Origin: Oxalobacter formigenes
GTDB lineage: Bacteria > Pseudomonadota > Gammaproteobacteria > Burkholderiales > Burkholderiaceae_D
DNA length: 64,000 bases
NCBI RefSeq assembly: GCF_002127965.1
Contig: NZ_CP018787.1
Span: 620,001 to 684,000 of the forward strand
Reading direction: 5' to 3'
Shown here: positions 18,786 to 27,400 of the stretch, piece by piece
How positions within the stretch are numbered: position 1 is the stretch's first letter
Layout: every line of letters starts with the position of its first letter
Program-made: the position numbers and the translations under genes
Notes under the pieces: model-generated
The model's input: the letters and a program-made list of their open reading frames with translations, nothing else
Databases searched by the model: none
Told to the model about the DNA's origin: nothing

Positions 18786-18839
18786 ATGGAATTTTTTTGC
18801 AGAAACGGAAAAATTTTGTATCATTTTTTTGCTCGATAA
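18786..18839 (+). CDS. 17-residue upstream ORF, probable leader peptide of satP
   Basis: A short frame, MEFFCRNGKILYHFFAR, preceded by a strong Shine-Dalgarno (AAAGGAGAAC, ATG at once after). It ends 8 bases before the satP ATG. SatP itself has no recognisable ribosome binding site, so translation of this peptide may deliver ribosomes to satP by reinitiation. It is unrelated to the satP frame. Too short to judge by composition; the case rests on the ribosome binding site and position. Confidence 0.5.
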   Translation: MEFFCRNGKILYHFFAR

Positions 18840-18847
18840 TTGACCCA

Positions 18848-19408
18848 ATGAAAACAAGACAAAATCAAATTTTTGCCAACGCAGCCCCACTAGGGCTTTT
18901 TGGATTTGCAATGACAACGATATTGCTGAATATCCAGAATGCGGGTTTCTTTTCTTTAAGTGTAATGATTATGAGTATGGGCGTATTTTTTGGAGGAATC
19001 GCCCAGATTATTGCCGGAATCCTTGAATGGCGACGAGCCAATGGTTTCGGTGCCCTGGCTTTTATATCTTATGGTTCATTCTGGCTGACCCTGATTTTCA
19101 TCTGGGTTGCGCCTCATGCGGGCCTGACATCGGCTGATCCCGTTTCAATGGGATGGTATCTCACGATGTGGGGGCTGTTCACGACAGTACTTTTCCTGTG
19201 TACGCTAAGAGGCAATACGATTGGAAAATGTATTTTCGGGACGCTTGTCGTTCTGTTTTTCATGCTGGCGTTCGCCAATTTCATGGAAAGCCATTTCCTG
19301 CATACGCTTGCCGGTTATGTCGGGATACTGTGTGGAGGGTTCGCTTTTTATGAAGCTTCTGCGCTTATTCTGAACGAACGCTACGAGCGGACCGTTTTAC
19401 CTTTGTAG
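18848..19408 (+). CDS. satP: acetate/succinate permease, GPR1/FUN34/YaaH family
   Basis: A 186-residue inner-membrane protein with six predicted helices, the same size as E. coli SatP (188). Family features are the N-terminal NAAPLGLFGFAMTTILLNIQN (NPAPLGL-type signature), GGIAQIIAGILEWRRANGFG and the FALSYGSFW-like segment FISYGSFWL. It moves acetate and probably succinate across the membrane with protons. The in-frame extension back to 18719 is not credible, since it adds a hydrophilic stretch absent from the family. The start at 18848 lies 8 bp after a short ORF with a strong ribosome binding site. Together with ackA at 35.8 kb it suggests acetate turnover. Confidence 0.9.
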   Translation: MKTRQNQIFANAAPLGLFGFAMTTILLNIQNAGFFSLSVMIMSMGVFFGGIAQIIAGILEWRRANGFGALAFISYGSFWLTLIFIWVAPHAGLTSADPVSMGWYLTMWGLFTTVLFLCTLRGNTIGKCIFGTLVVLFFMLAFANFMESHFLHTLAGYVGILCGGFAFYEASALILNERYERTVLPL

Positions 19409-19484
19409 TAAATTTCAGACCGGTCGTCTGTAACCCGATTTCGGGAATGACGATTCCGATTTTCCGTTTTCCGTTTCTGTGAAG

Positions 19485-19520
19485 AAGACCCTGAGCGATA
19501 GTTCAGGGTCTTTTCGTTTT
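19485..19520 (+). terminator. rho-independent terminator of satP
   Basis: AAGACCCTGA, an 8-base loop, TCAGGGTCTT, then TTCGTTTT. Confidence 0.8.
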
Positions 19521-19565
19521 CAATGAAAACGGTTTACAGGCGCGTAACAAATAGAGTGCACCGGA

Positions 19566-19582
19566 TTAAACATATTGTTTAA
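19566..19582. repeat. inverted repeat TTAAACA-TAT-TGTTTAA
   Basis: Perfect 7-bp arms with a 3-base spacer. The half-sites resemble those of the palindromes at 15176 and 15210, but in the opposite arrangement. Function unknown. Confidence 0.4.
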
Positions 19583-19738
19583 CCTGGCTGATTCCATTCA
19601 GAAAAAATCAGGGAATGAAACATGATAATGGCATACGTTTCGTCAGAAGAAACAACAGATGCCATTCAAATGCTTTCATCCGTTGTCACCAGAAAACGAA
19701 ACATGCCGAAGTGGTTTGAAACAGGAGAACAGGATAAT

Positions 19739-20635
19739 CTAAAAAGGCCTGATCCATTCTGCTCGCAAATGAGCTTCCTGTGGCTTTTCAATTGCCGTAT
19801 CGATCTGTTTTAACAGTTTTTCCTTGTCCTTGTTCAGGACACCACGAAGAACCAGCTGGTTGGACGCGTGATCGCTTCTGAAAATAGTCGACTTCAGCTC
19901 AAGCGCGTCAATGAATTGCCGTACTTCCTTAAAACGCTCATATTGCGACATCCTGATGAATTGTCCCTCATATCCCTTCTGGTAACGATCTTCACCGTGC
20001 GGAAGATTCAGGACAAGTGTCGCCAGAAATTCCGGCTGGGTCTTGTTTGCCAGAAGCGCCGAATTCAGGGCATGCTGTTCCGAGAAACGGGTGCCTCCGG
20101 CGCCATTGATGATCATGACGGAACGCTTGATGCCGGCATCGGCGAGCCGGTTCAATGAATCGACGACGGAGTCGTGGGTATCTCCCTTGTTGATGCTTTT
20201 CAATACGAAATCGTCTCCGGATTCTGCGCCGACATAGACCAGTTTCAGTCCTGCATCATACAAGGCTTTGAGGTCGGCGTCGGATTTATTGGAAACATTA
20301 CGGGGCGAACAATATGACGCCACCCGCGTAACATTCGGCAGATATTCACGAATGGCGTTCAGGATATTCAAAAGCCTTCTGGGTGACAGGGAAATCACGT
20401 CTCCGTCAGCCAGAAAAACCCGTTGTATGCCGGAATAATTCCGGCTGAACCATTCGATTTCTTTTATAACGTCTTCTTCCGGTTTGACGGAAAAACGTTT
20501 TTGCGGCTGGGTGTACATGTCGCAATACGTGCATTTGTTCCAGCTGCATCCATTCGTCACCTGAAGAATCAGCGAATTGGCTTCACTGGGTGGGCGAAAG
20601 ACAGGGTCGACGTAACTGACTGGAGCGTATGGCAT
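19739..20635 (-). CDS. radical SAM protein
   Basis: A 298-residue cytoplasmic Fe-S enzyme. The cluster motif is CSWNKCTYC (C30, C35, C38), a CX4CX2C spacing rather than the common CX3CX2C, as in one COG1032-like subgroup. Further signatures are VFLADGDVISLSPRRLLNIL (substrate/SAM loop), YVGAESGDDFVLKSINKG (the GxES-type motif) and a conserved MIINGAGG segment. There is no B12-binding or TRAM domain and no C-terminal cysteine cluster, so methylthiotransferase is unlikely. The reaction is unknown. The gene stands alone, followed on its own strand by nothing closer than satP. Confidence 0.82.
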   Translation of the reverse strand: MPYAPVSYVDPVFRPPSEANSLILQVTNGCSWNKCTYCDMYTQPQKRFSVKPEEDVIKEIEWFSRNYSGIQRVFLADGDVISLSPRRLLNILNAIREYLPNVTRVASYCSPRNVSNKSDADLKALYDAGLKLVYVGAESGDDFVLKSINKGDTHDSVVDSLNRLADAGIKRSVMIINGAGGTRFSEQHALNSALLANKTQPEFLATLVLNLPHGEDRYQKGYEGQFIRMSQYERFKEVRQFIDALELKSTIFRSDHASNQLVLRGVLNKDKEKLLKQIDTAIEKPQEAHLRAEWIRPF

Positions 20636-20708
20636 GTGAGGAAGAAAGAATGGTTAAAGGATATATTCTAGCATTGCGAAATGCGTTTTGAATCAGGAAG
20701 AAACAGGG

Positions 20709-20739
20709 GCAAAAAAGGCGAATCATTCGCCTTTTTTGC
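20709..20739 (-). terminator. rho-independent terminator
   Basis: GCAAAAAAGGCGAAT and its complement separated by one base, with A and T runs on both sides. It lies just past the 3' end of the leftward AAA ATPase gene. Confidence 0.85.
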
Positions 20740-20751
20740 TTGGTTGCCCGC

Positions 20752-22383
20752 TTATTGTTTTCTTCCCCTGAATACGGCGCACTGATGGAAAGCTTCCAGT
20801 GTAACCGGTGATTCTGTACTGATGCAAAGGCGACTCGTCAGCTTGAGCAGTTCCTTGATGTCACGACCGCTGGAATTCGGGAAATCACGTACCAGCTTTT
20901 CAATCAGGTCGTCGGATAGTTCGACCTGGAACTGGCTGGACAAGGATTTCCAGAGCTTGACGGCATCTTCACGTGACGGCGTTTCGTAGCGGATAACGGC
21001 GATGCACCGCGACAGAATGGCATCGTCGACGTCATCGACCCGGTTGGTCGTCATGAACAGGAGACCGTCGAAATATTCCAGTGTCCTCAGAAATTCGGCG
21101 ACAATCGCGTTATGCTGCAAATCATTATCGCGCCTGCGGATATAAACGTCGGCTTCGTCCAGAAGCAGGATGGCATCCCAACGGGCGGCACGACGCAAAA
21201 TATCGGAAAGAGCTGCTTCCACGCTGACAGCAGACGTTCCCAATTGACCGGAATGAACACGGTAAAGCGGTTTGCCGACGACTTCGGAATACACTTCTGC
21301 CGTCAGGGTCTTGCCGAGTCCGGCTGCGCCCATACACAGAATAGTCGTTCCTCCGGACTTCCCTTCGATAATATCGTCCATCAAAACATCGTTATGCGAG
21401 GTCAGGATATCGATCAGTGTCCGGTGTTCCGGTGGAAGGACCAGTTTCGTCCGCAATTCGGGCTTGTACTGATATTCTTCCAGATTCTGGACGTGCACCC
21501 ATATATTCTGGTGCAGTTCCAGATGAAACATATACAGATAGCAATGGAGTGGAATCTTGTTGAAGTCATTGTCGAAACAACTGCGACGATCCGAATTGGT
21601 TTCGATGCGACGTTCCAGCATTTCCTCGTCATTGACGCATTTGACTGTCGTTCCCGGCAAAATCCGCAACAGTTCGAGATTGTAATTGACCTTGTTTTCA
21701 TTATGTATAAGAAAACAGGAATTGCGTGCCAGAAACTGTTTTCCGTAAAAAGGCTGGAAAGTCCGGAAACGTTCTGATTGCAGTTCGTATTCAGCCTTGA
21801 ATTCGGGACATTCCTTGTAAAATCCTTTTCTGGCCAGCAGGTCGGGAATCGGCATTCCGCCCATTTCACGCTGGTAAAACAGGATGCTGTTTGTCATCCC
21901 GCTACGCCATTGGTCGGGTGCATTGTCACTGCTCCGTGTGGCGGCCCAGACGGTATTGGCAAGCAGCTGGACGCTAACAAAGGGACGACCTTCCCGTGGC
22001 TGGACATATTCGATGCCATCAATCAGCCAGGGCAAAAGGACACCATCTTTATTGCGGCGGTAAATCCACCCGTCGATTGCGTTGGCGCTGAAATAAGCCA
22101 CCAGCGCCGGAACGAGATTTTCCAGTTGCGCCACGACAAGATCATGTCCCGGAGCTTCCCGTACATTTTTCAATGCGATCAATTGAAAAATGAGGGCGCG
22201 ATCATTGTCTTTTTCAGCCAGTTTCCAGAGTTCATCCAGCGCCGTCTGATCGAAAACGCCGTCGGGAATCAGGATTCTGCCATTGGTCAGGCCATGCGCA
22301 GACAGGCGTTTTGCCAGGGGCGTTTCATCGCCAACCCTGGCAAGAAGATTGTTCACCTGCGTTACGGAAAGCTCGAATTCCAT
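20752..22383 (-). CDS. AAA family ATPase with uncharacterised N-terminal region
   Basis: 543 residues. The start at 22383 is chosen because AGGAG precedes it (TAGGAGTGAGC), removing 24 residues from the longest frame. Residues 1-310 show no recognisable domain; they are alpha-helical at first and then contain a mixed region rich in aromatic residues. The C-terminal AAA module has Walker A GAAGLGKT (352-359), Walker B ILLLDEADV (D409, E410), sensor 1 MTTN (444-447) and an arginine-finger candidate in ILSRC (R459). The lid ends with SSGRDIKELLKL. Overall it resembles single-ring AAA remodelling proteins such as Bcs1- or FtsH-lid types without their partners. It is monocistronic. Substrate and role are unknown. 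Confidence 0.8.
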   Translation of the reverse strand: MEFELSVTQVNNLLARVGDETPLAKRLSAHGLTNGRILIPDGVFDQTALDELWKLAEKDNDRALIFQLIALKNVREAPGHDLVVAQLENLVPALVAYFSANAIDGWIYRRNKDGVLLPWLIDGIEYVQPREGRPFVSVQLLANTVWAATRSSDNAPDQWRSGMTNSILFYQREMGGMPIPDLLARKGFYKECPEFKAEYELQSERFRTFQPFYGKQFLARNSCFLIHNENKVNYNLELLRILPGTTVKCVNDEEMLERRIETNSDRRSCFDNDFNKIPLHCYLYMFHLELHQNIWVHVQNLEEYQYKPELRTKLVLPPEHRTLIDILTSHNDVLMDDIIEGKSGGTTILCMGAAGLGKTLTAEVYSEVVGKPLYRVHSGQLGTSAVSVEAALSDILRRAARWDAILLLDEADVYIRRRDNDLQHNAIVAEFLRTLEYFDGLLFMTTNRVDDVDDAILSRCIAVIRYETPSREDAVKLWKSLSSQFQVELSDDLIEKLVRDFPNSSGRDIKELLKLTSRLCISTESPVTLEAFHQCAVFRGRKQ

Positions 22384-22543
22384 GCTCACTCCTAAGAATA
22401 CAGTGATGGGCTTTGTTTTGGAATGGAAAATGTTCTGCAAAGATGATGGGTACAACCATCTTCAGACAATTAAAGTTTCTATCTTATCACGATTGAAACC
22501 CGATGGATCGGAATGAAACATCGGGATGTCGGCATTGTCAAAA

Positions 22544-23476
22544 TTAAAGTTGGGACCGGACTTTGTCAACGGAAATTTTCAGGGCGCCTGACAAGTTGGC
22601 AATGGCTTCGTCTCTCGACAAATTGGTTCTGAAATTCAGCATTTTTTCCGCTTTTTCAATAGACAGGGGCCAGTCGTCCGTCAAAAAGGCGCTTCCACCC
22701 CAATCGGCTGCATCAATGGCATTGACTTTCGCTTTTGGATTGGCGAGGTCGATAATCAGTTGTGCCACATCTTCCCATGTCAGATAGATACTTGCCGTGT
22801 TGAAAAGTTCGCCTTTTACGTCGCTTGAAAAAAGCGCCTGTATAAAAGAAACGAAATCATCGAGTTGCAGGAAACTGCCACCGCTTTTTGCCGGAACGTC
22901 AATGCTTCCCTTTTCAATTGCGTCACGAATCATGGCACGAATGTTCCTGCCGCCGATGACATCGCCGTAGGCATACCAGACCATGAGATTATTGACTTTC
23001 AGGCCATGCTGGAAAGCATAGATTTTCGTGAGTTCTTCCGTCATCAGTTTTGCGAGCGCGTAAACCGGATTTCTGGATTGTTCGACCAGATGGGCCTGAC
23101 TTTCTACGACCGGGTTGGAAAGCGGTTTTCCGTAGGATACGGCTGTTGTCGTATTGACGACGTATTCGACACCGTTTGCGATGGCAGCATCCAGAAGATA
23201 CTGATAGCCTTTCACGTCGATATCGAGCAGGTCGGGAAGATTGTCGGAAAAGCTCCATGCAAGATGAATAATGGCGTCGATGCTGCCATCAATGGCAGAT
23301 TCCACAAATGCCTTGTCGGCCAGATCGCCGCAACAGGTTTCCATTCCGGCATTGGCAAATTGCGCGAGACCGTCCTTGTCCTTGTCCAGAACACGAATGG
23401 CATTTCCTGCTTCGACCAGTTTGCGAATGATGTGCGGACCCATATTTCCGCAGCCGCCGGTAACGAGAATCTTCAT
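22544..23476 (-). CDS. NAD-dependent epimerase/dehydratase (extended SDR)
   Basis: 310 residues starting MKILVTGGCGNMGPHIIRKL at 23476, preceded by AAAAGGAAAACC; the longer frame to 23515 lacks such a site. Rossmann motif TGGCGNMG, DLADKAFVESAIDG, AIIHLAWSF, and the catalytic-tyrosine region NPVYALAKLMTEEL, which has the YxxxK pattern. This is the extended SDR family acting on nucleotide sugars or small carbonyl substrates; the exact reaction is not readable. No sugar-nucleotide or polysaccharide genes adjoin it. It reads leftward and is separated from the AAA gene by 160 bp. Confidence 0.85.
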   Translation of the reverse strand: MKILVTGGCGNMGPHIIRKLVEAGNAIRVLDKDKDGLAQFANAGMETCCGDLADKAFVESAIDGSIDAIIHLAWSFSDNLPDLLDIDVKGYQYLLDAAIANGVEYVVNTTTAVSYGKPLSNPVVESQAHLVEQSRNPVYALAKLMTEELTKIYAFQHGLKVNNLMVWYAYGDVIGGRNIRAMIRDAIEKGSIDVPAKSGGSFLQLDDFVSFIQALFSSDVKGELFNTASIYLTWEDVAQLIIDLANPKAKVNAIDAADWGGSAFLTDDWPLSIEKAEKMLNFRTNLSRDEAIANLSGALKISVDKVRSQL

Positions 23477-23670
23477 GGTTTTCCTTTTTGTCGACTTTAT
23501 AAAGTGCCGTATCAAATGATGTTTTCAATCGGGACGTGTGCAGACGCAAATATCTTTAACGGCATTAACTTCCCATTTTAAAGGAAGAATCAGGCCGTTT
23601 GAAAGCCTCTGGTTTTTCTGTTAATCGTATTATCCTGTCACAAGACTTTTCCCGGCATCCGGGTACTTGT

Positions 23671-24330
23671 TCAGGCTGTTAAAAGAAAGTCGTAAACCGG
23701 TTTGAGCAATGTAAAGTTTTCGCCCAGTTTCGATGCCAGATCCTCTGCAAAGAGCCATGGAAAATCGACGCTGTTGTGTACGAAAAAGATATTGCGGCGT
23801 TCAAGCCAGTTTTGTTTCTCTAACGGCTGGTCACGATAATGGATTTTTTTGAATGTTTCTCCTTCCATTTCAAAAACAGACTGGTTCGTGAACGCGGACT
23901 GGGCATGCAGGAATGAAAGACTGTCGTCAAGAATTTTTTCACGAATGGCACGCATTTTTTCCGTGCTGGCCTGATAAAAGCCGCAACCATAGCGAAAACG
24001 ATAAGGTGAAAATTCCAGGAAAAATCCGGGATGGCTTTCCTTGCCGATTTTCGGACGCTGGAAACCGCACCACATCACGTCACGATAAAGCGACTTGTCT
24101 CGGGAAAAACGAGTATCCCTGTAAATCCGTGAAATGGTTTTGTCCACTCTGGGATTTGTTTCGAAATGAGGATCGATATCCAGCATGACTGGAGTGAGCG
24201 CTTCCACCAGTTCTGTCAAAGGTTCGAGAACATCGCTTGTGTAGGCTGGTCTGTTTTCATGAAACCAGTCTTTGCTGTTCTCTTGCCTGTTTTCAATGAG
24301 AAAGTTCAATGTGTTTTCAGTGATTGGCAT
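23671..24330 (-). CDS. DUF2461 family protein
   Basis: About 219 residues. Recognised by the N-terminal LNFLIENRQENSKDWFHENR, the ISRIYRDTRFSRDKSLYRDV core and GFFLEFSPYRFRYGCGFY, which together define DUF2461 (TIGR02453). The biochemical function of the family is unknown. ATG at 24330 is preferred over a GTG three codons upstream; neither has a clear ribosome binding site. It is divergent from the giant c-di-GMP gene. Confidence 0.82.
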   Translation of the reverse strand: MPITENTLNFLIENRQENSKDWFHENRPAYTSDVLEPLTELVEALTPVMLDIDPHFETNPRVDKTISRIYRDTRFSRDKSLYRDVMWCGFQRPKIGKESHPGFFLEFSPYRFRYGCGFYQASTEKMRAIREKILDDSLSFLHAQSAFTNQSVFEMEGETFKKIHYRDQPLEKQNWLERRNIFFVHNSVDFPWLFAEDLASKLGENFTLLKPVYDFLLTA

Positions 24331-24487
24331 ATTTAACACAGTGTTTAAGGAAAAAATTGCAATCGGGGAACAAATTATTCAAAAAAGGGATAAGATGACT
24401 AATCATTGCCAAAAAGTAATTTTATTTCAATAACTGACCCGACCTGTTCGCAGAGAGGTTTTCGATCGAGACGCCAAGTCTTCCAAA

Positions 24488-27400
24488 ATGAGCCGTACGT
24501 CTGAAAATAGTTTCATTTCGAATCTATTTGATGGAGTTGCGACGATTGTTGCAGATTCGAAATTGACGTTAATAAATGCCAACGATGCATTTTGCATCGG
24601 TTTTGGCATTTCCGCTGATGCTATTTCCAGAGAGAAATATGCCCTGACCGATTTGCTTGATGACGATTCATCTTCCCGGCTTTGCGAGTCTATATCATCC
24701 AGTCCTGTTTCATCCCAGTGTAACCGTGTTTTATTGAGAAAAGAGGAAAACCATCGTCCTTTTCATGTAACCGCCGTCAGGGTTGAAGAGCCTCTTCATG
24801 AAAACCGTTTTGCCGTTTACCAACTTGTGTTTTCCGATCAGACGGAAATTCTGGAATTGAAGCAACTGATCGCATTCGAGAAACAAAAGCTGGATATTCT
24901 TACCGGTCTGTCGGAAGACATCAGTTTTGAATACGATTTCGCTACCGATACAGTTTGGTTTGCCGACAAGTACAAAACGGTTTTCGGCAGTAATCCGGTG
25001 ATTGAACGCTTCCGTGAGAGACTTTCCGGTAACGAATTCATCGACAGCCTGACGAATGTATTCCGTAACCAGTTCATTGACATGCTCTCCTCATCGGGTG
25101 AAACCAGCCAGTCACGTGTGGATACCGTCAGCAATGAATACAAATGGTTTTCCCTGTACTGCATGCAGATAAACGGGGAAAAAGGTGAGCCAGTCAAGGC
25201 TTTGGGCATTATCCGCGACATCGACAGGCAAAAGAAAGAGCAATTGCAATTGTTCGATAAATCCCGCGTCGATTCCATGACCGGACTTCTGAACAAGTCG
25301 ACGACGGAAGAGTCCGTCAAAACGGCGATCGCGACAGCCACATCCGACAGTATTGGCGTGTTGATGATGATCGATATCGACCTGTTCAAAAACGTGAACG
25401 ACACACTGGGACATTTGGCCGGTGACGAAGTCATTATGCAGATCGCACGGCAGTTAAGAAGAACTTTCCGGGAAAATGATTTTATCGGCAGAGTCGGAGG
25501 CGATGAATTCATCGTCTATATGCAGGACGTGAAAGATACTGTATTCGTATATGAAAAAGCCAAAGCTTTATGCGAATCGGTCGAGCAGATGTTTGAAAAT
25601 CATCAGCAGAATTACACCATTACCATCAGTATTGGCATTTCGAACACCGAACAGGCCAACACATATAATGAGCTTTACCGGCAGGCGGACGTTGCCTTGT
25701 ATAACGCAAAGGCAAATGGCAGAAACCAGAGTGTTTTTTACGGACAGGAACTGAATTCTGAAGATACACCTGTACGAAATGCCGCTTCAATGACAATCGG
25801 TGCCGCTCGTGAAGGCATACTGGTCGATATTATCGATATCCTGTTCAGCACGCCGGACATCCGGCAGGGTATTGAAAAAGTACTGGAATTCATCGGAAAT
25901 GCATTCAATATCGGCAAGATCCGGGTGGTGGAAAAATCGCTTGATCTGATGACCTTGAGTGTCACGCATGAATGGGCTGCTCATAAGGAATGGCTTAACA
26001 AGGAGCTATACCAGAACTTTTCGCCAGATGAAATACATTTGCCGGTTGCACAGGATGCCAACGGGATTTATTACTGCAGCGATACCACACTTCTGACGCA
26101 GCAGGAAAAGGCGTTTTTCAAAGGCGACCCCGTTATTTCCCATCTTCAATGCAATATCGTGCAGGATGGAAAAATCATTGGTTATATCAGCTTTGAAGAA
26201 AGAAACAGGAAACGTATCTGGACACAGCAGGAAATCGATGCACTGATTCTGATGTCGAAACTGATCGGCGAAAGTATCAGGCAACAGCAGTCCCTGAGTC
26301 TTTTGCATCACAGTTATTCATCCACACGCAGTATCCTGAATGGTATCCATGGCATTTACATTTATGTTGTCGACGAAAACAGGAATATCCTGTATTACAA
26401 CGACAACGCTGCACGAAGCTATCCTGACCTGAAACCGGGAACGAAATGTTTCAAGGTTTTCAAGAACCGGTTGCATCCATGTGAAACGTGCCCTGAAAAA
26501 ATCCTCAAGGAAAAAGGGCAATTCAGTACAGTTCTGTTCGATACGCCTTTCGGTCCATGCATGAATGTTTCCGCTTCCCGGGTTTTGTGGGAAAACCGGG
26601 AATGGGCATATATCGTTCTGTTTTCCGAACATACCGCATCGCCAAAAGAGCAGGAGCAGCAAAGGAAAAAAGCGACCTATATTGCCGCTTTGTGCAATAC
26701 CTGCGATCACATTGTAGACATCGATCTGAATGCCGATTCTTATGAAATTCTGGCCAATTCAGAAAAGTTCAACAATTACGAAATGCCGGAAATGAGGGAT
26801 TATCAGCAGTCTCTCGAATTCATCTGTGAAAATCATATCAAGGCGTCCCATCGTCCGGTTTTTCTGGAGAAATTCAGCCTGCCTGAAATGAAAAAAGCCT
26901 TTGCCGAGGGAGTAGGCAATATCAGTCTGGAATATGAACTGCTTTCGGAAAAGAGTGATGTTCCTGTCTGGAAAGAACGAACGGCCTTTTTGCATAAACT
27001 TGAGGATGGCTCGGAACATATACTTTTTTATGTCTGGGACATTACGGAAAAGAAACTGGAAGAAGCACGCAGAAAAGAGGAAGAAAACAATTTCATTCTT
27101 GCACTTCAAAGCAATTATTCGGAGATATTTCATATTAATCTGGACAAGGGACTGATTTCACCGCTGTATTACAACAGTGACCAGATTCCGATTGCCGATT
27201 CGATGAACTATATGGATTATGTTCATCAGCGTGGGATGAACAGGCTGCATCCTGATTATGTTCAGAAGACGTTCGACTTTTACGAGCTCGATCGGGTTCG
27301 CAAATTATGTGCGGCAGGGGAAGCAAGCGAACTGGAATATCTGAAAAGACAGGTTGAAGGTGGTGGCTACCAATGGGTAGTCGCGACTATCCGCCCTGTA

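Larger units (their letters stand above)
19409..19738. other. intergenic region after satP
   Basis: 330 bp between convergent satP and the radical SAM gene. It contains the satP terminator (19485-19520) and an inverted repeat at 19566-19582. A short rightward ATG frame at 19622 is not supported as a gene. Confidence 0.5.

Noticed and set aside
19622-19813. 63-codon rightward frame after satP
   Set aside because: Overlaps the conserved 3' end of the radical SAM gene and shows no recognisable features, despite a weak AGGGAATG upstream.
24335-24345. Small palindrome AACACAGTGTT near the DUF2461 start
   Set aside because: Only 5-bp arms and partly inside the possible coding region; indistinguishable from chance.
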